From NCBI GenBank assembly GCA_037176705.1, contig CM073886.1, forward strand, positions 5,332,001-5,396,000: a stretch of 64,000 nucleotides of DNA, read 5' to 3'. This DNA is from Molossus alvarezi. Taxonomy: Eukaryota; Chordata; Mammalia; Chiroptera; Molossidae. Under the pieces are notes generated by a model, which ran no database searches, was not told the origin of the DNA, and saw nothing but the letters and a program-made list of their open reading frames with translations. A program made the translations under genes and the position numbers. Below, piece by piece: positions 1-10,726 of this stretch. Position 1 is the first letter of the stretch. Every line of letters starts with the position of its first letter.

Positions 1-394
1 GCTGACACGTTTTTGCTGGGATCTGGCGGCTGCTGTGTGGAGAGCAGACTCTAGTTAGACAAAGGTAGGGACAGTGAGGTCACCAAGGAATGTACTGGAA
101 AAGTCGTGAGACATGGTGGCTTGGGCCCGGGTGATGGGAATGAAAGTGCTGAGCAGTGGATTTGGGGTGTGTTCTGAAGGCAGAGCTAATGGGGCTCCTG
201 ACACACTGGATGTGGGATGGAGAGCCATCAAAGTTGGCCTGAACTGCATTTAACCAAGGGGAGGAAGGCCAAGGGGTGCTTGGGGGGGGTGATAAAGAAG
301 TCAGTTTTGGACATTTGAAGGTTTATCAACCGCTCGTAATATCCATCACTGATCATGGAGTGTAGCCTGAGGGGACAGGAGCTTAGAGGACTGA
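1..394. other. Intergenic, no gene recognised
   Basis: Unique-looking DNA without a convincing exon. Around 295-320 there is a short resemblance to an ancient mammalian repeat (AGTCAGTTTTGGACATTTGA), but not enough to name it. Confidence 0.4.
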
Positions 395-727
395 AAGGGG
401 CTGAGGAACGCACAGAGAGGTGGTGGCTGTGCCTGCGACTGTCTGAGTCCTCCAAGGAGAAGGGGCTGGGGAACGCACAGAGAGGTGGTGGCTGGGCCTG
501 CGACTGTCTGAGTCCTCCAAGGAGAAGGGGCTGGGGAACGCACAGAGAGGTGGTGGCTGCGCCTGCGACTGTCTGAGTCCTCCAAGGAGAAGGGGCTGGG
601 GAACACACAGAGAGGTGGTGGCTGTACCTGCGACTGTCAGAGTCCTCCAAGGAGAAGAGGCTGGGGAACACACAGAGAGGTGGTGGCTGTGCCTGCGACT
701 GTCTGAGTCCTCCAAGGAGAAATAGAC
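395..727. repeat. 65-bp minisatellite, about five copies
   Basis: The marker CACAGAGAGGTGGTGGCTG recurs at 411 (as CGCACAG...), 476, 541, 606 and 671, exactly 65 bases apart. Each unit also carries CTGCGACTGTCTGAGTCC. Copies differ by only a few substitutions and there are no indels, so the array is young. The long minus-strand open frames across it are by-products of the repetition. Confidence 0.93.
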
Positions 728-1620
728 CCACAGCACTGCGGCACGAAGACTTTGGTGTCTCAGAAAGTCTGCGAGTTCCTCCAAGAGCCAAAGCCACATG
801 AATCCTGTCCTCTCCCCACAGAGCCCCAGGGACTCCTTGCTACCAAGCTGAGATATGGCCAGGGAGTCACTGACAGAGCCAGTGTAGACTGAATAAGATT
901 TGGGACAAATGACCAAGACAGGGTCTCAGGCACAGGAACCAAGACTCAGATCCAGGTAAGAGAATGGTGGTCTTCTCTTGGGGGGACTTCCAGTGCTCAC
1001 CCTCATCTGGTCCGGTCCTCAGCTTCTCCTCAGCACACCAGAGGATGACACAGCCCTGTCCCCAAGAGGCTGGGCAGGGCCATGGAACTAGTTCTGAACA
1101 ATGAGCTGGAATGGAAGTGACTTCACTTCTGGGCCACGCATTTCATTGTCATAAGGACCCGTCCTCTGGCTTCCTCTGAGGTCTCGTGGTCCGGATGGTG
1201 CCAGCAGGTGTCAGAGCCCTGTCATCAGCACCGACGTGGCTCCAGGGAGCAGAACCCCACTCTTCTTTGCATCTGTAAGGGAAAGACAACTTGTCCCGCT
1301 GAGCCACTGATTCCAGAGTTCATGTCACCACAGCCCAAACTAGACCCTCCTGACCAAAACACCTTACTCTGTTTCCTCTTTCATCTCTTATCATTTTACG
1401 AAATGTACAGACTCTCATCCCCCTTCCAATGCTCCTGGTAACACATCAGTGTGCAGCAACCGCAGCTATCCGGGGGCCCGTCTGTGCGAGGCCTCCCCTC
1501 GCCGCCCCCGACGCTCAGCTCAGTGCCCCCTGGTTAGTGCACTCACCACGTCGTATGCAGACAACTGTGTTCGCCTGACTCTCCCACTAGACTGTCAGAA
1601 GATCCTCTCTTTCCCTCTTA
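728..1620. other. Intergenic, no gene recognised
   Basis: No repeat family or exon is clear. The sequence is moderately GC-rich and free of long open frames with recognisable similarity. Confidence 0.4.
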
Positions 1621-1900
1621 AGAATCAGGGAAAAGCCTTGGCCGGTTTGGCTCAGCGATTAGAGCGTCGGCCTGCGGTCCTGAGAGACCCAGGTTCGGTT
1701 CCCGCTAAGGGCACGTACCTCGGTTGCAGTTTGTCCCCAGCCCTGGTCGGTTGTGCGGGTGGCAGCCACTCGATGTTCCTTTCACATCGATGTTTCTCTC
1801 TCTTTCTCTCTCTCTGTTCCTCTCTCTCCCTCCCACTCTACCTGAACAAAGAAAAATGTCCTCGGGTGAGGATAAAAAAAAAAAAAAGAATCAGGGAAAA
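1621..1900 (+). mobile_element. Ves-type SINE (long form) with target-site duplication
   Basis: The tRNA-like head begins at 1635 with GCCTTGGCCGGTTTGGCTCA, followed by a B-box-like GGTTCGGTTCCCGCTAAGG, pyrimidine-rich body, tail TCCTCGGGTGAGGAT and poly-A. The flanking direct repeat AGAATCAGGGAAAA (1621-1634 and 1887-1900) is perfect. Confidence 0.95.
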
Positions 1901-2884
1901 TACGCCGAAGGAAGGATGGGGGGGGGGGGGTGGGCAGCTGCGCTGTCTCTCTCCCACCTTCATCGGCAGTGGTTCTAGTTGACTGCAGGTAATAGAAACC
2001 TGCACTTGCTAGTTTAAATGAAAAAGGAAATTCACTGGAGGGATATAGTGGTTCTTGGAACCCAAGGGAAAGATAAACAAGATTTTCAAGGAATTGTGGG
2101 GACCAGGGTGGTTCTGGGGGTCTCACTCAGTGAGGGACTTGATCCCCCGTCCCCCTGCTGCTCTCCAGGCTCTCCACAGCTTCCAGTCCCGGACCCCACA
2201 TCCCTCAGTCGGATTTCCAGGAGACGGAATCCACCTGGCCCAGCCTGGGGTAAGTGTCTACCCCGACCCCAACCCTGGTGACCAGGTGTCCCGGAGTAGG
2301 ACACAGAGCCGCAGCTTTGCAATGTGAGCAGTTCTCTGCGAGAAGGGTCTGGAAAGCAATCTCACAGATGCTCGTATGGGATGACACCTGGTCTAACCTT
2401 CAGGAGACGCCTCACTGCTCTGCAGACTCTCTCTCGCTGTGACATTCCTGATAAGTTCCAACCAAACACGTTCCTGGAGCTCGCTCCAATGTCCCAGCTC
2501 ACCCTAAGCTTCTGAGAAATACCTGGACACACGCCTCTTTCTAGATAGCAGAACATGCCAGAAGCTTGGATCATCTTACTTGCGCTTAGCTGGTTATTCT
2601 GTTGCCCCAGCGACTTTTCTCCTTAATGTTTCTGAACATCCAGGGCACGGGCTCCTCTCCTGGGCCGTGTCAGCCCTGCTTAGACGGATGGCTCAGACAA
2701 GCCCCGCTGTTAGCTGGGAACTGACAGTGAAATTCCCCATAGTCGGCCAGTAGGAGGTGCTGGTTGAATTAAACCGAAATGGATTACAAGCGCTAGATTG
2801 TGTTCCTCAGACCCCTCTTCTCCGGGGTGGGAAACCTGCGGAAGAGGGTGTCAGCATCAACTTGGGAAACAGGTCGCCCCCAAG
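1901..2884. other. Intergenic with a possible ancient repeat
   Basis: A G-run lies at about 1918-1931. From about 1965 to 2100 the text (AATAGAAACC..., GGAAATTCACTGGAGGG) resembles an old mammalian interspersed repeat that I also see at 31660-32250, but I cannot assign the family. The remainder shows nothing recognisable. Confidence 0.35.
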
Positions 2885-3065
2885 TCCTGATCATTCATTC
2901 CCATTTACACATTCTCTCACTCACCCTACAAACATGTGCAGGTACCTACTGTGTCACGGTCTTTCCAGGAATGGGGATATTAAAATGAAACAGACCTTGT
3001 CTTGCCATGAATTCAAGTCTAGTGGGGGGATGCAGACATTTAAACAAACAACAGAAATCCTGGGT
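2885..3065 (-). mobile_element. L2-like LINE remnant
   Basis: The run ATTCATTCCC...CCTACTGTGTCACGG...AGTGGGGGGATGCAGACATT matches the antisense pattern of the L2 3' region (short-lived tourist of the form 'inventory table' in many mammalian introns). It is heavily mutated. Confidence 0.5.
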
Positions 3066-3084
3066 GATCAAATAGGGAGTAAAA

Positions 3085-3310
3085 GCTTATTAAAATGTAT
3101 GGCTCGTGGAAAGACCTTGATATGAATCCTGCCTCCATCACTTCCTGGTTGCATGGCCTTCGACAAGTTATTTGATCTTTCTGGGTCTTAGTTTCCTATG
3201 ACAAAGGAAGACAAAAGTAATGTCAGCGTTGCAGTGTTGTTGTATTAGATATAATACATAAGGTGTCTAGCATGTAATAGATTGCCAATAAATGGTAACT
3301 ATTCATATCA
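3085..3310 (+). mobile_element. MIR SINE
   Basis: MIR landmarks in order: TGAATCCTGCCTCCATCACT, TTGCATGGCCTTCGACAAGT, TTTCTGGGTCTTAGTTTCC, then the 3' part CTAGCATGTAATAGATTGCC and AATAAATGGTAACTATT. Diverged but ordered correctly. Confidence 0.72.
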
Positions 3311-3344
3311 TTACATAATCCAGTTTTAAAACATACTTATAGGA

Positions 3345-3420
3345 TGCTTTTTCCATAATTGCCAGGGCTACACATTGTCTAGCACATAGTGAGTCTTCAA
3401 TAAATATTTTGAATGAATGA
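3345..3420 (+). mobile_element. L2/MIR-type 3' tail fragment
   Basis: GTCTAGCACATAGTGAGTCT followed by TCAATAAATATTTTGAATGA is the ending shared by L2 and related elements. It is too short to assign to one family. Confidence 0.45.
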
Positions 3421-3924
3421 ACCACCATTTGGTGTGCACTTACTTCATTGTAGGTGTGTGTGTGTGTGAAACAACTTAGAGAAATACAGTGCAGTCTAGG
3501 AGTTAAGACCGTTATCTTCGGGGTTCGGAATGCTGGGTTCTAGCCTTACTGTGAACGTGGGCTCTGTCGTAGGTGGGTCCCTGGAGCAGCACCTGAGAAG
3601 GGACTTCTGCAAATGATGAGACCGTTCTCCAGAGCAACCTGTAAGGAAGGGAGGGAGACGAGACGAAGCGTGGTGGTTTCCGGGACCTCTGTCTGGCCTG
3701 TCTCATTCTGTAGCGAGCGCTGGCGTGTGCACTGCACCAAAGTCAGCACTGTCCTAAGGAGGGGAGTGGGCTCTTGCATCCCTCACATCAGTCAGCCGTT
3801 GGCGGGGGTGGGCGTCTCTCAGTTCCTGAAGTATCTCAGAGCTGGGTGCCCTACTGGGGTTCTGGTGGGGAACCAACAGCTTATGCTATAAACTTCTAAG
3901 CACTCTCGTTAAAAATGACAGCCC
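3421..3924. other. Intergenic, no gene recognised
   Basis: A very short (GT)n lies near 3455-3467. Otherwise nothing recognisable. Confidence 0.35.
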
Positions 3925-4020
3925 TGCAGCCTGTGACACACGGGGGAACTAAGAGCTCAAGAGCTTAAGTAACTCATCTGAGGTTATCCAGCTCCAAGTA
4001 AAATGTGAATCCTAACAACA
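3925..4020 (-). mobile_element. MIR-like fragment
   Basis: GGGGGAACTAAGAGCTCAAG, TTAAGTAACTCATCTGAGG and AAAATGTGAATCCTAACAAC follow the antisense order of the MIR core and tRNA-related part, with many changes. Confidence 0.45.
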
Positions 4021-5459
4021 TGATGTGTTCATAAAATACCAGCCCATCACTGAGCCGTCAGCCTGCCGCGTGCCGGGGCGGGGAGGGCTGCCGTGTGTGT
4101 GTGATCGCTTGACTGCCGCACACCCACAGCCAGGTCATCACATCGCCCCAACGAAAGTCCCAGGAGGTGCACAGCTCACCCTGCCACATGACCAGCAGAG
4201 GCATGACCAGGCTTTGACATCGGGCACCAGATCCCGTGACCAAAGGATATTGCCCACAACTCCAGGAAATCATTGTGAGGTATTAATGTGGGTTTTTTGT
4301 TCTCCACAGATTTCCCTTCCCCTTATCCCATTTCATCCCCTGTGTTCCATCAGGGAGCAGTCTCTGACCCTTTCATTGCGGGACATTTAGAGTGAAGTGG
4401 AAATCAGAGAAGAGGGTATCATTTTGTGATTTTTCCCCCCAAAGTATAAGCTTTTAGGAAAAGAGGGTCTAAGAACACAGAGTGCAATGACCTGAAGAAA
4501 TGGGAAGATTTATTCCGGTATAATTAGGGTCTGCTGGACTGGGGGGGGGGGGAATGAGCAGTGTGGTCAGGGATACAGAGGGGGAGAGAGCGAGACAGAG
4601 AGCGAGAGCGAGACAGGGAGCGAGCATCCTTTGGATCCCTGAGCTGCAGAGAGGAACCTCACTTCTCAGCAGCATAGGGAAGAAAAACCGTGGTGCTTCC
4701 TGGGAGATGGGACCACAGGAAGCCTCACCAAAGCTTCTCACTTTGCAAGCATGACAAAGACTCACAGAGAGGGAGCGGATGAAAAGAAACCACACAGACG
4801 GGACAATGAGTGCACCCATGGATGTGTAGACAGATGACTGAGATCAAACACAGCCACTCTTTGATGCAAAGATATGGACATGGTGACCCTAGGAAGGACC
4901 CAAGATCATTTTTTCTATAGATCAGAGGGATAGAGAGCATGCACAGTCCGATAATCAAGTGGAGATGGAAAACAAAAGGAATATTTATTGCATACCCGAG
5001 TCTGAAATTTGAAAAGTATACCTACGCCGATGGGGAAAAATGGCCTTAGGAGACGCGGAGACAGTGGTCTGTGTTAGTGAGTGGAGAGAACTTTCCTGTA
5101 CTGAAGTCAGCAGCGCTGGTTGTTGAAAGGCAAACACTTACCTCTCTGTTTGGGTTGCTCTACCTACTGTCCCTATTATGATGGTGGGAGGTACTGGATA
5201 TTGAGGTTGACGTGAACTGAAACTCAAACCCTGATAATATTATGCCTCAGTGAAAGGGGACTGAGAAAAATTGTGCCCATTAGCCCAGGGAAGTAAGCTG
5301 GGGATTTGTCGGTAACCGAGGCTCTGGGCTGGAAAATACAAAATTGACTCACCCATAGGAAACAGAAGCGCCAAATGTGCACCTCATGTTGAGGCTGAAA
5401 ATCGGACTACACCACTGGTAAGTGCCAGATTTCTGAAGTGATAAAGACACAGCAAAATC
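4021..5459. other. Intergenic, no gene recognised
   Basis: Contains a G-run at about 4540-4552 and GA-rich low complexity at 4578-4622. Parts may derive from an old retroelement, but no diagnostic motif was found. Confidence 0.35.
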
Positions 5460-5696
5460 TGTTCTGGACTGGAGCCCGGCTGGTGTGGCTCAGTCGTTGA
5501 GCATAGACCCATGAACCAAGAGGTCACTGGTTCAATTCCTGGTGAGGGCACATGCCCAGGTTGTGGGCCTGATCCCCAGTGGGGGTGGGGGGGCATGCAG
5601 GAGGCAGCCAATCGATGTTCTCTCTTATCAATGTTTCTATCTATCTCTCTAAAATCAATAAAGAAAAAAATGTCTTTTAAAATTGTTCTGGACTGG
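5460..5696 (+). mobile_element. Ves-type SINE (short form) with target-site duplication
   Basis: Head GCCCGGCTGGTGTGGCTCAG at about 5476, middle GGGCACATGCCCAGGTTGTG and end AAATCAATAAAGAAAAAAAT. The direct repeat TGTTCTGGACTGG flanks it at 5460-5472 and 5684-5696. Confidence 0.95.
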
Positions 5697-5849
5697 TGAA
5701 ACCCCCAGGGCTCTCTGCAGACATAAATGCAAATCTACTCTGCAATACCATTACCATAGCGCTAGTTTCCATAGAACCTGGTATAAACAGTCCCACCAGG
5801 ATTTAGCTATCATGAAAAACCACAAACCATAGCAAGAACCGTCAACCAC

Positions 5850-7134
5850 AAGGAAGAGTCAGCAGGCACCACACAGTAAAATTAACTGCCCCAAGGACTT
5901 TAGGTAACAGAATGGCAGTCTAAAAGACACTATAAGTCCATTTAAAATTTTTAGTAAGATAAAAGAAAAAATAGCAATCATCCTAAAAGAGCAAAATAAT
6001 ATTCCAAAAATATTATCTTAAGATAAAATTTGAAAAAAGAATCAAACAGAATGTCTGCCAATCAAATATATAGGCACAGAAAATAAAACCTCAATAAATG
6101 TGTTAGCAGATAAAACACTGCTAAAAAGAGAATTATTGAAGTAAAAGACTCAAAATAAAAGTCACAGAGAAGAGGATATGGACAAGATGGATAAACAGTA
6201 TGGAGGACAGAATGTGTAGAGAATTCTAGAAGGAAGGAATAGAAATAATGGGAAATAAGCAAGATTCAGTGATAATTTTCAGAATTTAAGAAACATGGTG
6301 AGTTCTGAACAGGATACATAAACATATATCTACATATAAATCCATCAGATTGAAAGTAAAAAATAACAATGAAAATATTAAAAACAATAAAATTATCTGC
6401 AAAGGAAAAACAGATTGATAGCCACAACAGACGCCCAGAACAATGGAATAGTTCCTTCAAACTCCTGAGAAAACCCTGCCAATCTAGAGTGCTATACTCA
6501 ATGCAAGTATCAATAGTGAAAGACGTCTCCAGACAGAAACGATGGAGGGAGTTCAATGCTCCCAGGGATGTGTTTCAGTAACAGAACAGTGGCTGCGGAA
6601 TGAGGTAGGCTGCCAGAGCTCACCGAGCAAACACACTGGTGACATCTTTGAGTAACTAAGAAAGGACTTCTCTTTCAAAAGCAGTAATTAATACTGGGGG
6701 AGAGGCCAAAAGCAAGGTGGAAATAAAATAACCAGGAGACAAAAGGAATCGTGTGAAAGGGGGGTGATGACAGTTTCCCAAGGCCTCCGTGCCGCCCTGG
6801 AGCAGAGCGGAAACTGATGACCGGCAGAAATCAAGTATGCATATCAAACTCTTAAGGTAATGGCTAAAAGAATAGCAATAAAATGCATAACTTCTAAAAC
6901 AGCAGAAAGGAAAGAATGCCTGATTAAATCAATGTAAACATAGAAAATATAAAGTATAAACATTTATAATATAAAATAAAATCACTAATATTGTATGTCA
7001 ACTGTAACTAAAAAATAAAGCTTTTTAAAAATCACAAGTCTACAATCATAGAGGGAGATTTTATTTTATTTTTATTTTTTATTTACTCCTCACCTGAGAA
7101 TATTTTTTCATTGATTTTTAGATAGAGTAGAAGT

Positions 7135-7180
<46 letters not shown>

Positions 7181-7745
7181 ATCAATATGAGAGAGACACA
7201 TCAATTGGTTGCCACCCACACAACCCCCATCAGGGCCAGGGATCAAATCTGCAACCCAGGTATGTGCCCTTGACCAGGAATCGAACCCGTGACCTTCCAG
7301 TTCTCGGGCTGATGCTCTAACTGCTGAAACAAACCAGCTAGGACTGGAGGGAGATTTTAATAAATGTTTCTGAGAAAGTGATGCACAAAGGAAATGAAAA
7401 ATAAATAAGGGTGTTGATATTTGATCATCATGTGAACAAGCTTGGTCTAAGGGGCTGGATATAGAACCTAAATATTAAAATACATTCTTGTTAAGCACTC
7501 ATGGAATGTTTATTTAAAATTCCCAAGGTTGTACAATCTCAAAAGGTACCAAAGAATCAATTCATGGAGACCACTTCCTTGACAACACAATACAATTGGA
7601 GAAGGGCTAAGGACAGCCTAACCCTCTTTCTACTGCATTGGGAAACTATTACTCTCTTAACCAGTTCATGTGTCCAAGAAGAAATGTGATGGTGATTAAA
7701 AGGTATTTAGACAATAAGCGATAGTGAATAACACTGCCTATTGAA
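5850..7745 (+). mobile_element. Decayed L1 LINE, 5'/ORF1-proximal region
   Basis: A-rich strand with remnants of an old L1. About 6380-6540 resembles the segment that reads like 'ATMEARRQWNNIFK' in old L1s (here RPEQWNSSFKLLRKPCQSR, then VLYSMQVSIVKD), and about 7490-7700 resembles the following L1 segment (CACTCATGGAATGTTTATTT, CCAAGAAGAAATGTGATGG). Reading frames are broken throughout. A SINE (7064-7346) interrupts it. Boundaries are approximate. Confidence 0.5.
7051..7359 (-). mobile_element. Ves-type SINE (long form) inserted in L1, with GA microsatellite
   Basis: Antisense Ves: poly-T side at 7064, CTCCTCACCTGAGAATATTT, a (GA)n run at 7138-7178 expanded from the pyrimidine body, then GGTTGCCACCCACACAACCC and the antisense head ending CCAGCTAGGAC. 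The direct repeat GAGGGAGATTTTA lies at 7051-7063 and 7347-7359. Confidence 0.94.
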
Positions 7746-7901
7746 ATCTGTGGGTGCTGACCATGAAACCTCATATGGAAGAGTCAAAGGTCAACGTGAG
7801 CACACACAAAGGAAATGCAAGTCGAAGCAGCAGCGAGATGCTTTCACACCCAGCAGCAAAACATGTTGAAGAAAGTCTCATAGCAAAAAGCACTGGCAAG
7901 G
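7746..7901. other. Short intergenic spacer
   Basis: A-rich, possibly further decayed L1. No gene. Confidence 0.3.
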
Positions 7902-8155
7902 GCCCTGGCCGGTGTGACTCAGAGGCTGGAGCATCACCATGTGCACCAAAGGGTCGTGGGTTCGATTCCTGGTCAAGGGCATGTACCTGGGTTGCAGGTT
8001 CAATCCCCAGCCCTGGTCGGGCGTGGCAGGAGGCAATCAATGGATGTTTCTCTCTCACATCCATGTTTCTCTCTGTCTCCCTCTCTTTCCCTTTCCCTTC
8101 CTTCCACTCTCTCTAAAATTCAATGAAAAAAATGTTCTTGGATGAGGACTAAGGT
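7902..8155 (+). mobile_element. Ves-type SINE (long form)
   Basis: Head GCCCTGGCCGGTGTGACTCA, B-box region GGGTTCGATTCCTGGTCAAG, body with CCTGGTCGGGCG and end TTCTTGGATGAGGACTAAG. No clean target duplication is visible. Confidence 0.93.
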
Positions 8156-8589
8156 AGAGGCGCTGGGAACTCCCACAGTGCAGCTGGCACCGTCCTGGAA
8201 GGGGCTCATCGGCATGTAGCTCAATGCGCCCACCTACCCTCCCTCAACTCAGCTGTCTCCAGGCATATACCCCAGCGTGGCACCCCCGCCGGAGTGAGTT
8301 GTGAAATCAGAAAGGGTCCTAAGTAGCCTTAAAAGTGGAAGAAGTAAAGGGAAATATCAGAGCACACTACACAGAGCAAGTTTAGGTGTTGGTTTCTGTA
8401 AAAGCTGTGTACATGTCGGTGGCCATGGAAATGTGTCCTTTCTAGGGGTCAAGGTGAAAAGAGAAGGGCACAGACACGCCCTGAAGCAGCCCTCAGGCCT
8501 GTCGCAGGAGGTGGGAGGGTGTTCACCGCGGGTGTGTGTAATGGTGCAGACTGAAAACAGCCTCGGGTGGCTACAGTAAGCTGTATTGA
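8156..8589. other. Intergenic, no gene recognised
   Basis: Nothing nameable. Scattered L1-like words only. Confidence 0.3.
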
Positions 8590-8790
8590 TCTACGCGGTG
8601 AAATACTCTCCTGCAGTTAAAATAGCCCAGGTCTGCCTTTATCAAAGCTGAGAAATCTCCACCTCACACTGCTGAAGATGTGGCGAACGCGGTATCACCT
8701 CTCCGAACTGCAAAGATACATCCATAAGTGGGAAAAGTCCGGAAACAGTGCTTCGAGGCTTCCGCGCACCGAGAAGGACGCTGGAGGAGA
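8590..8790 (+). mobile_element. Old L1 3'-end remnant
   Basis: ACGCGGTGAAATACTCTCCT, GCAGTTAAAATAGCCCAGG and AAGCTGAGAAATCTCCACC follow the order of the 'monitor-like' segment seen at the 3' ends of old mammalian L1s (ATGGAATACT, CAGCTGTTAAAAAG, AAAGATCTCCAAG). Strongly diverged. Confidence 0.4.
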
Positions 8791-9690
8791 GGTGGCTGTG
8801 TCCCCGCGGGCAGGGAGACTCCTGCTTTCGCTGTGACACTCTGCGTGTAAACGACCGAAGCAAACAGGAGACGGGGACACCTGTACAGCTGGGCGCTGGG
8901 CACAGCTGTCTGGTGTTCACTGCAAGTCTGCCACAGTTTATAAGGAAACATCTTCAAGTTAGAAGGATCTCAACGCAAATCCCCTGAGAGCATCGCTTCC
9001 CCAGCAGAGGCCCCAAACCTCAGGGCCCGCTGTCCGGAAGGGGACACCTGCAGGCACTTAGCTAGGGGCAGGGCGACCGCGTACATGTATGTCACCCCCA
9101 CAAAAGCAACAGAGGTGATTTCCTGACCAGACCCGTAGATGCGCACAAAAGCACCCGGATTACAGAGAACTGTGCGCGCGAAGCGGGGGCTGGGAGGGAG
9201 TTCGGTGTCGGTGGCCCGTCGGCCGCTGGCCTTCCGCTGGACCACGGAGGAGGAGCAGGACCTTAGCGGACCGGCTCTGACAGCGACAGGCCTGAGGAAC
9301 ATCATTCCTCTGTCTCTACATCCGGGTATGCAAATCTGTTTCTAGACTAGGGCTGCGAATCCTGGAAGCTTTATGTCTGACTTTTCGCTGATCTTAAAGG
9401 CTGGTACCGTCCCAGCCACGACTCTGCCTCAGTCCTGGACACCGTGGAACTGTCCCTGACGTTGCCCAGTGGAATGAACCTTGGGGATCAAGAAACACTT
9501 GAAATGTTCTATGTTTTATTCAGAAAACAGTGGGAAAGGGAAAAGGCAGGAATTGGGAAAACATTTTGGTGGATGGCTGTTTTCTCCCTAAGCTTGTAGG
9601 AGAGCAGTCACCCCACACTTCACAACAGAAGGCAAGGGTGGGGGGCAGTCCAGGGGGCCTCCTGTGCGCCTCTCGGCTGAGCCCGGCCCG
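8791..9690. other. Intergenic, rising CpG density, no gene recognised
   Basis: 9140-9260 is locally CpG-rich. There is no convincing exon, and no splice pair that would join the small open frames. Confidence 0.35.
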
Positions 9691-10726
9691 GCGCAGCTCC
9701 GAACAGGGCGCAGCTCCGAACAGGGCGCAGCTCCGAACAGGGCTCAGCTCGGAACAGGGCGCAGCTCCGAACAGAGCGCAGCCCGGAACAGGGCGCAGCT
9801 CCGAACAGGGCGCAGCTCCGAACAGGGCTCAGTTCCGAACAGGGAGCAGCTCCGAACAGGGCGCAGCTCCGAACAGAGCACAGCCCGGAACAGGGCGCAG
9901 CTCCGAACAGGGAGCAGCTCCGAACAGGGCGCAGCTCCGAACAGAGCACAGCCCGGAACAGGGCGCAGCTCCGAACAGGGCGCAGCTCCGAACAGGGCGC
10001 AGCTCCGAACAGGGAGCAGCTCCGAACAGGGCGCAGCTCCGAACAGAGCACAGCCCGGAACAGGGCGCAGCTCCGAACAGAGCACAGCCCGGAACAGGGC
10101 TCAGCTCCGAACAGGGAGCAGCTCCGAACAGGGAGCAGCTCCGAACAGAGCACAGCCCGGAACAGGGCGCAGCTCCGAACAGGGCGCAGCTCCGAACAGG
10201 GCTCAGCTCCGAACAGGGAGCAGCTCCGAACAGGGCGCAGCTCCGAACAGAGCACAGCCCGGAACAGGGCGCAGCTCCGAACAGGGAGCAGCTCCGAACA
10301 GGGCGCAGCTCCGAACAGAGCACAGCCCGGAACAGGGCGCAGCTCCGAACAGAGCACAGCCCGGAACAGGGCGCAGCTCCGAACAGGGAGCAGCTCCGAA
10401 CAGGGCGCAGCTCCGAACAGAGCACAGCCCGGAACAGGGCGCAGCTCCGAACAGAGCACAGCCCGGAACAGGGCGCAGCTCCGAACAGGGAGCAGCTCCG
10501 AACAGGGCGCAGCTCCGAACAGAGCACAGCCCGGAACAGGGCGCAGCTCCGAACAGAGCACAGCCCGGAACAGGGCGCAGCTCCGAACAGGGCGCAGCTC
10601 CGAACAGGGCGCAGCTCCGAACAGAGCACAGCCCGGAACAGGGCGCAGCTCCGAACAGAGCACAGCCCGGAACAGGGCGCAGCTCCGAACAGGGCGCAGC
10701 CCGGAACAGGGCGCAGCTCCGAACAG
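9691..10726. repeat. 17-bp minisatellite, 61 phased copies with higher-order structure
   Basis: Unit GCGCAGCTCCGAACAGG begins at 9691 and repeats every 17 bases to 10726 without any indel (1036 bases, one short of 61 units). Main variants: A (GCGCAGCTCCG), B (GAGCAGCTCCG), C (GCACAGCCCGG, following a unit that ends in A) and D (GCTCAGCTCCG). From 10269 the order ABACAC recurs three times and is followed by AAACAC, giving a 102-bp higher-order unit. Most units hold two CpGs. Because no unit contains a stop in any frame, long open frames appear on both strands; they are artefacts. Confidence 0.97.
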
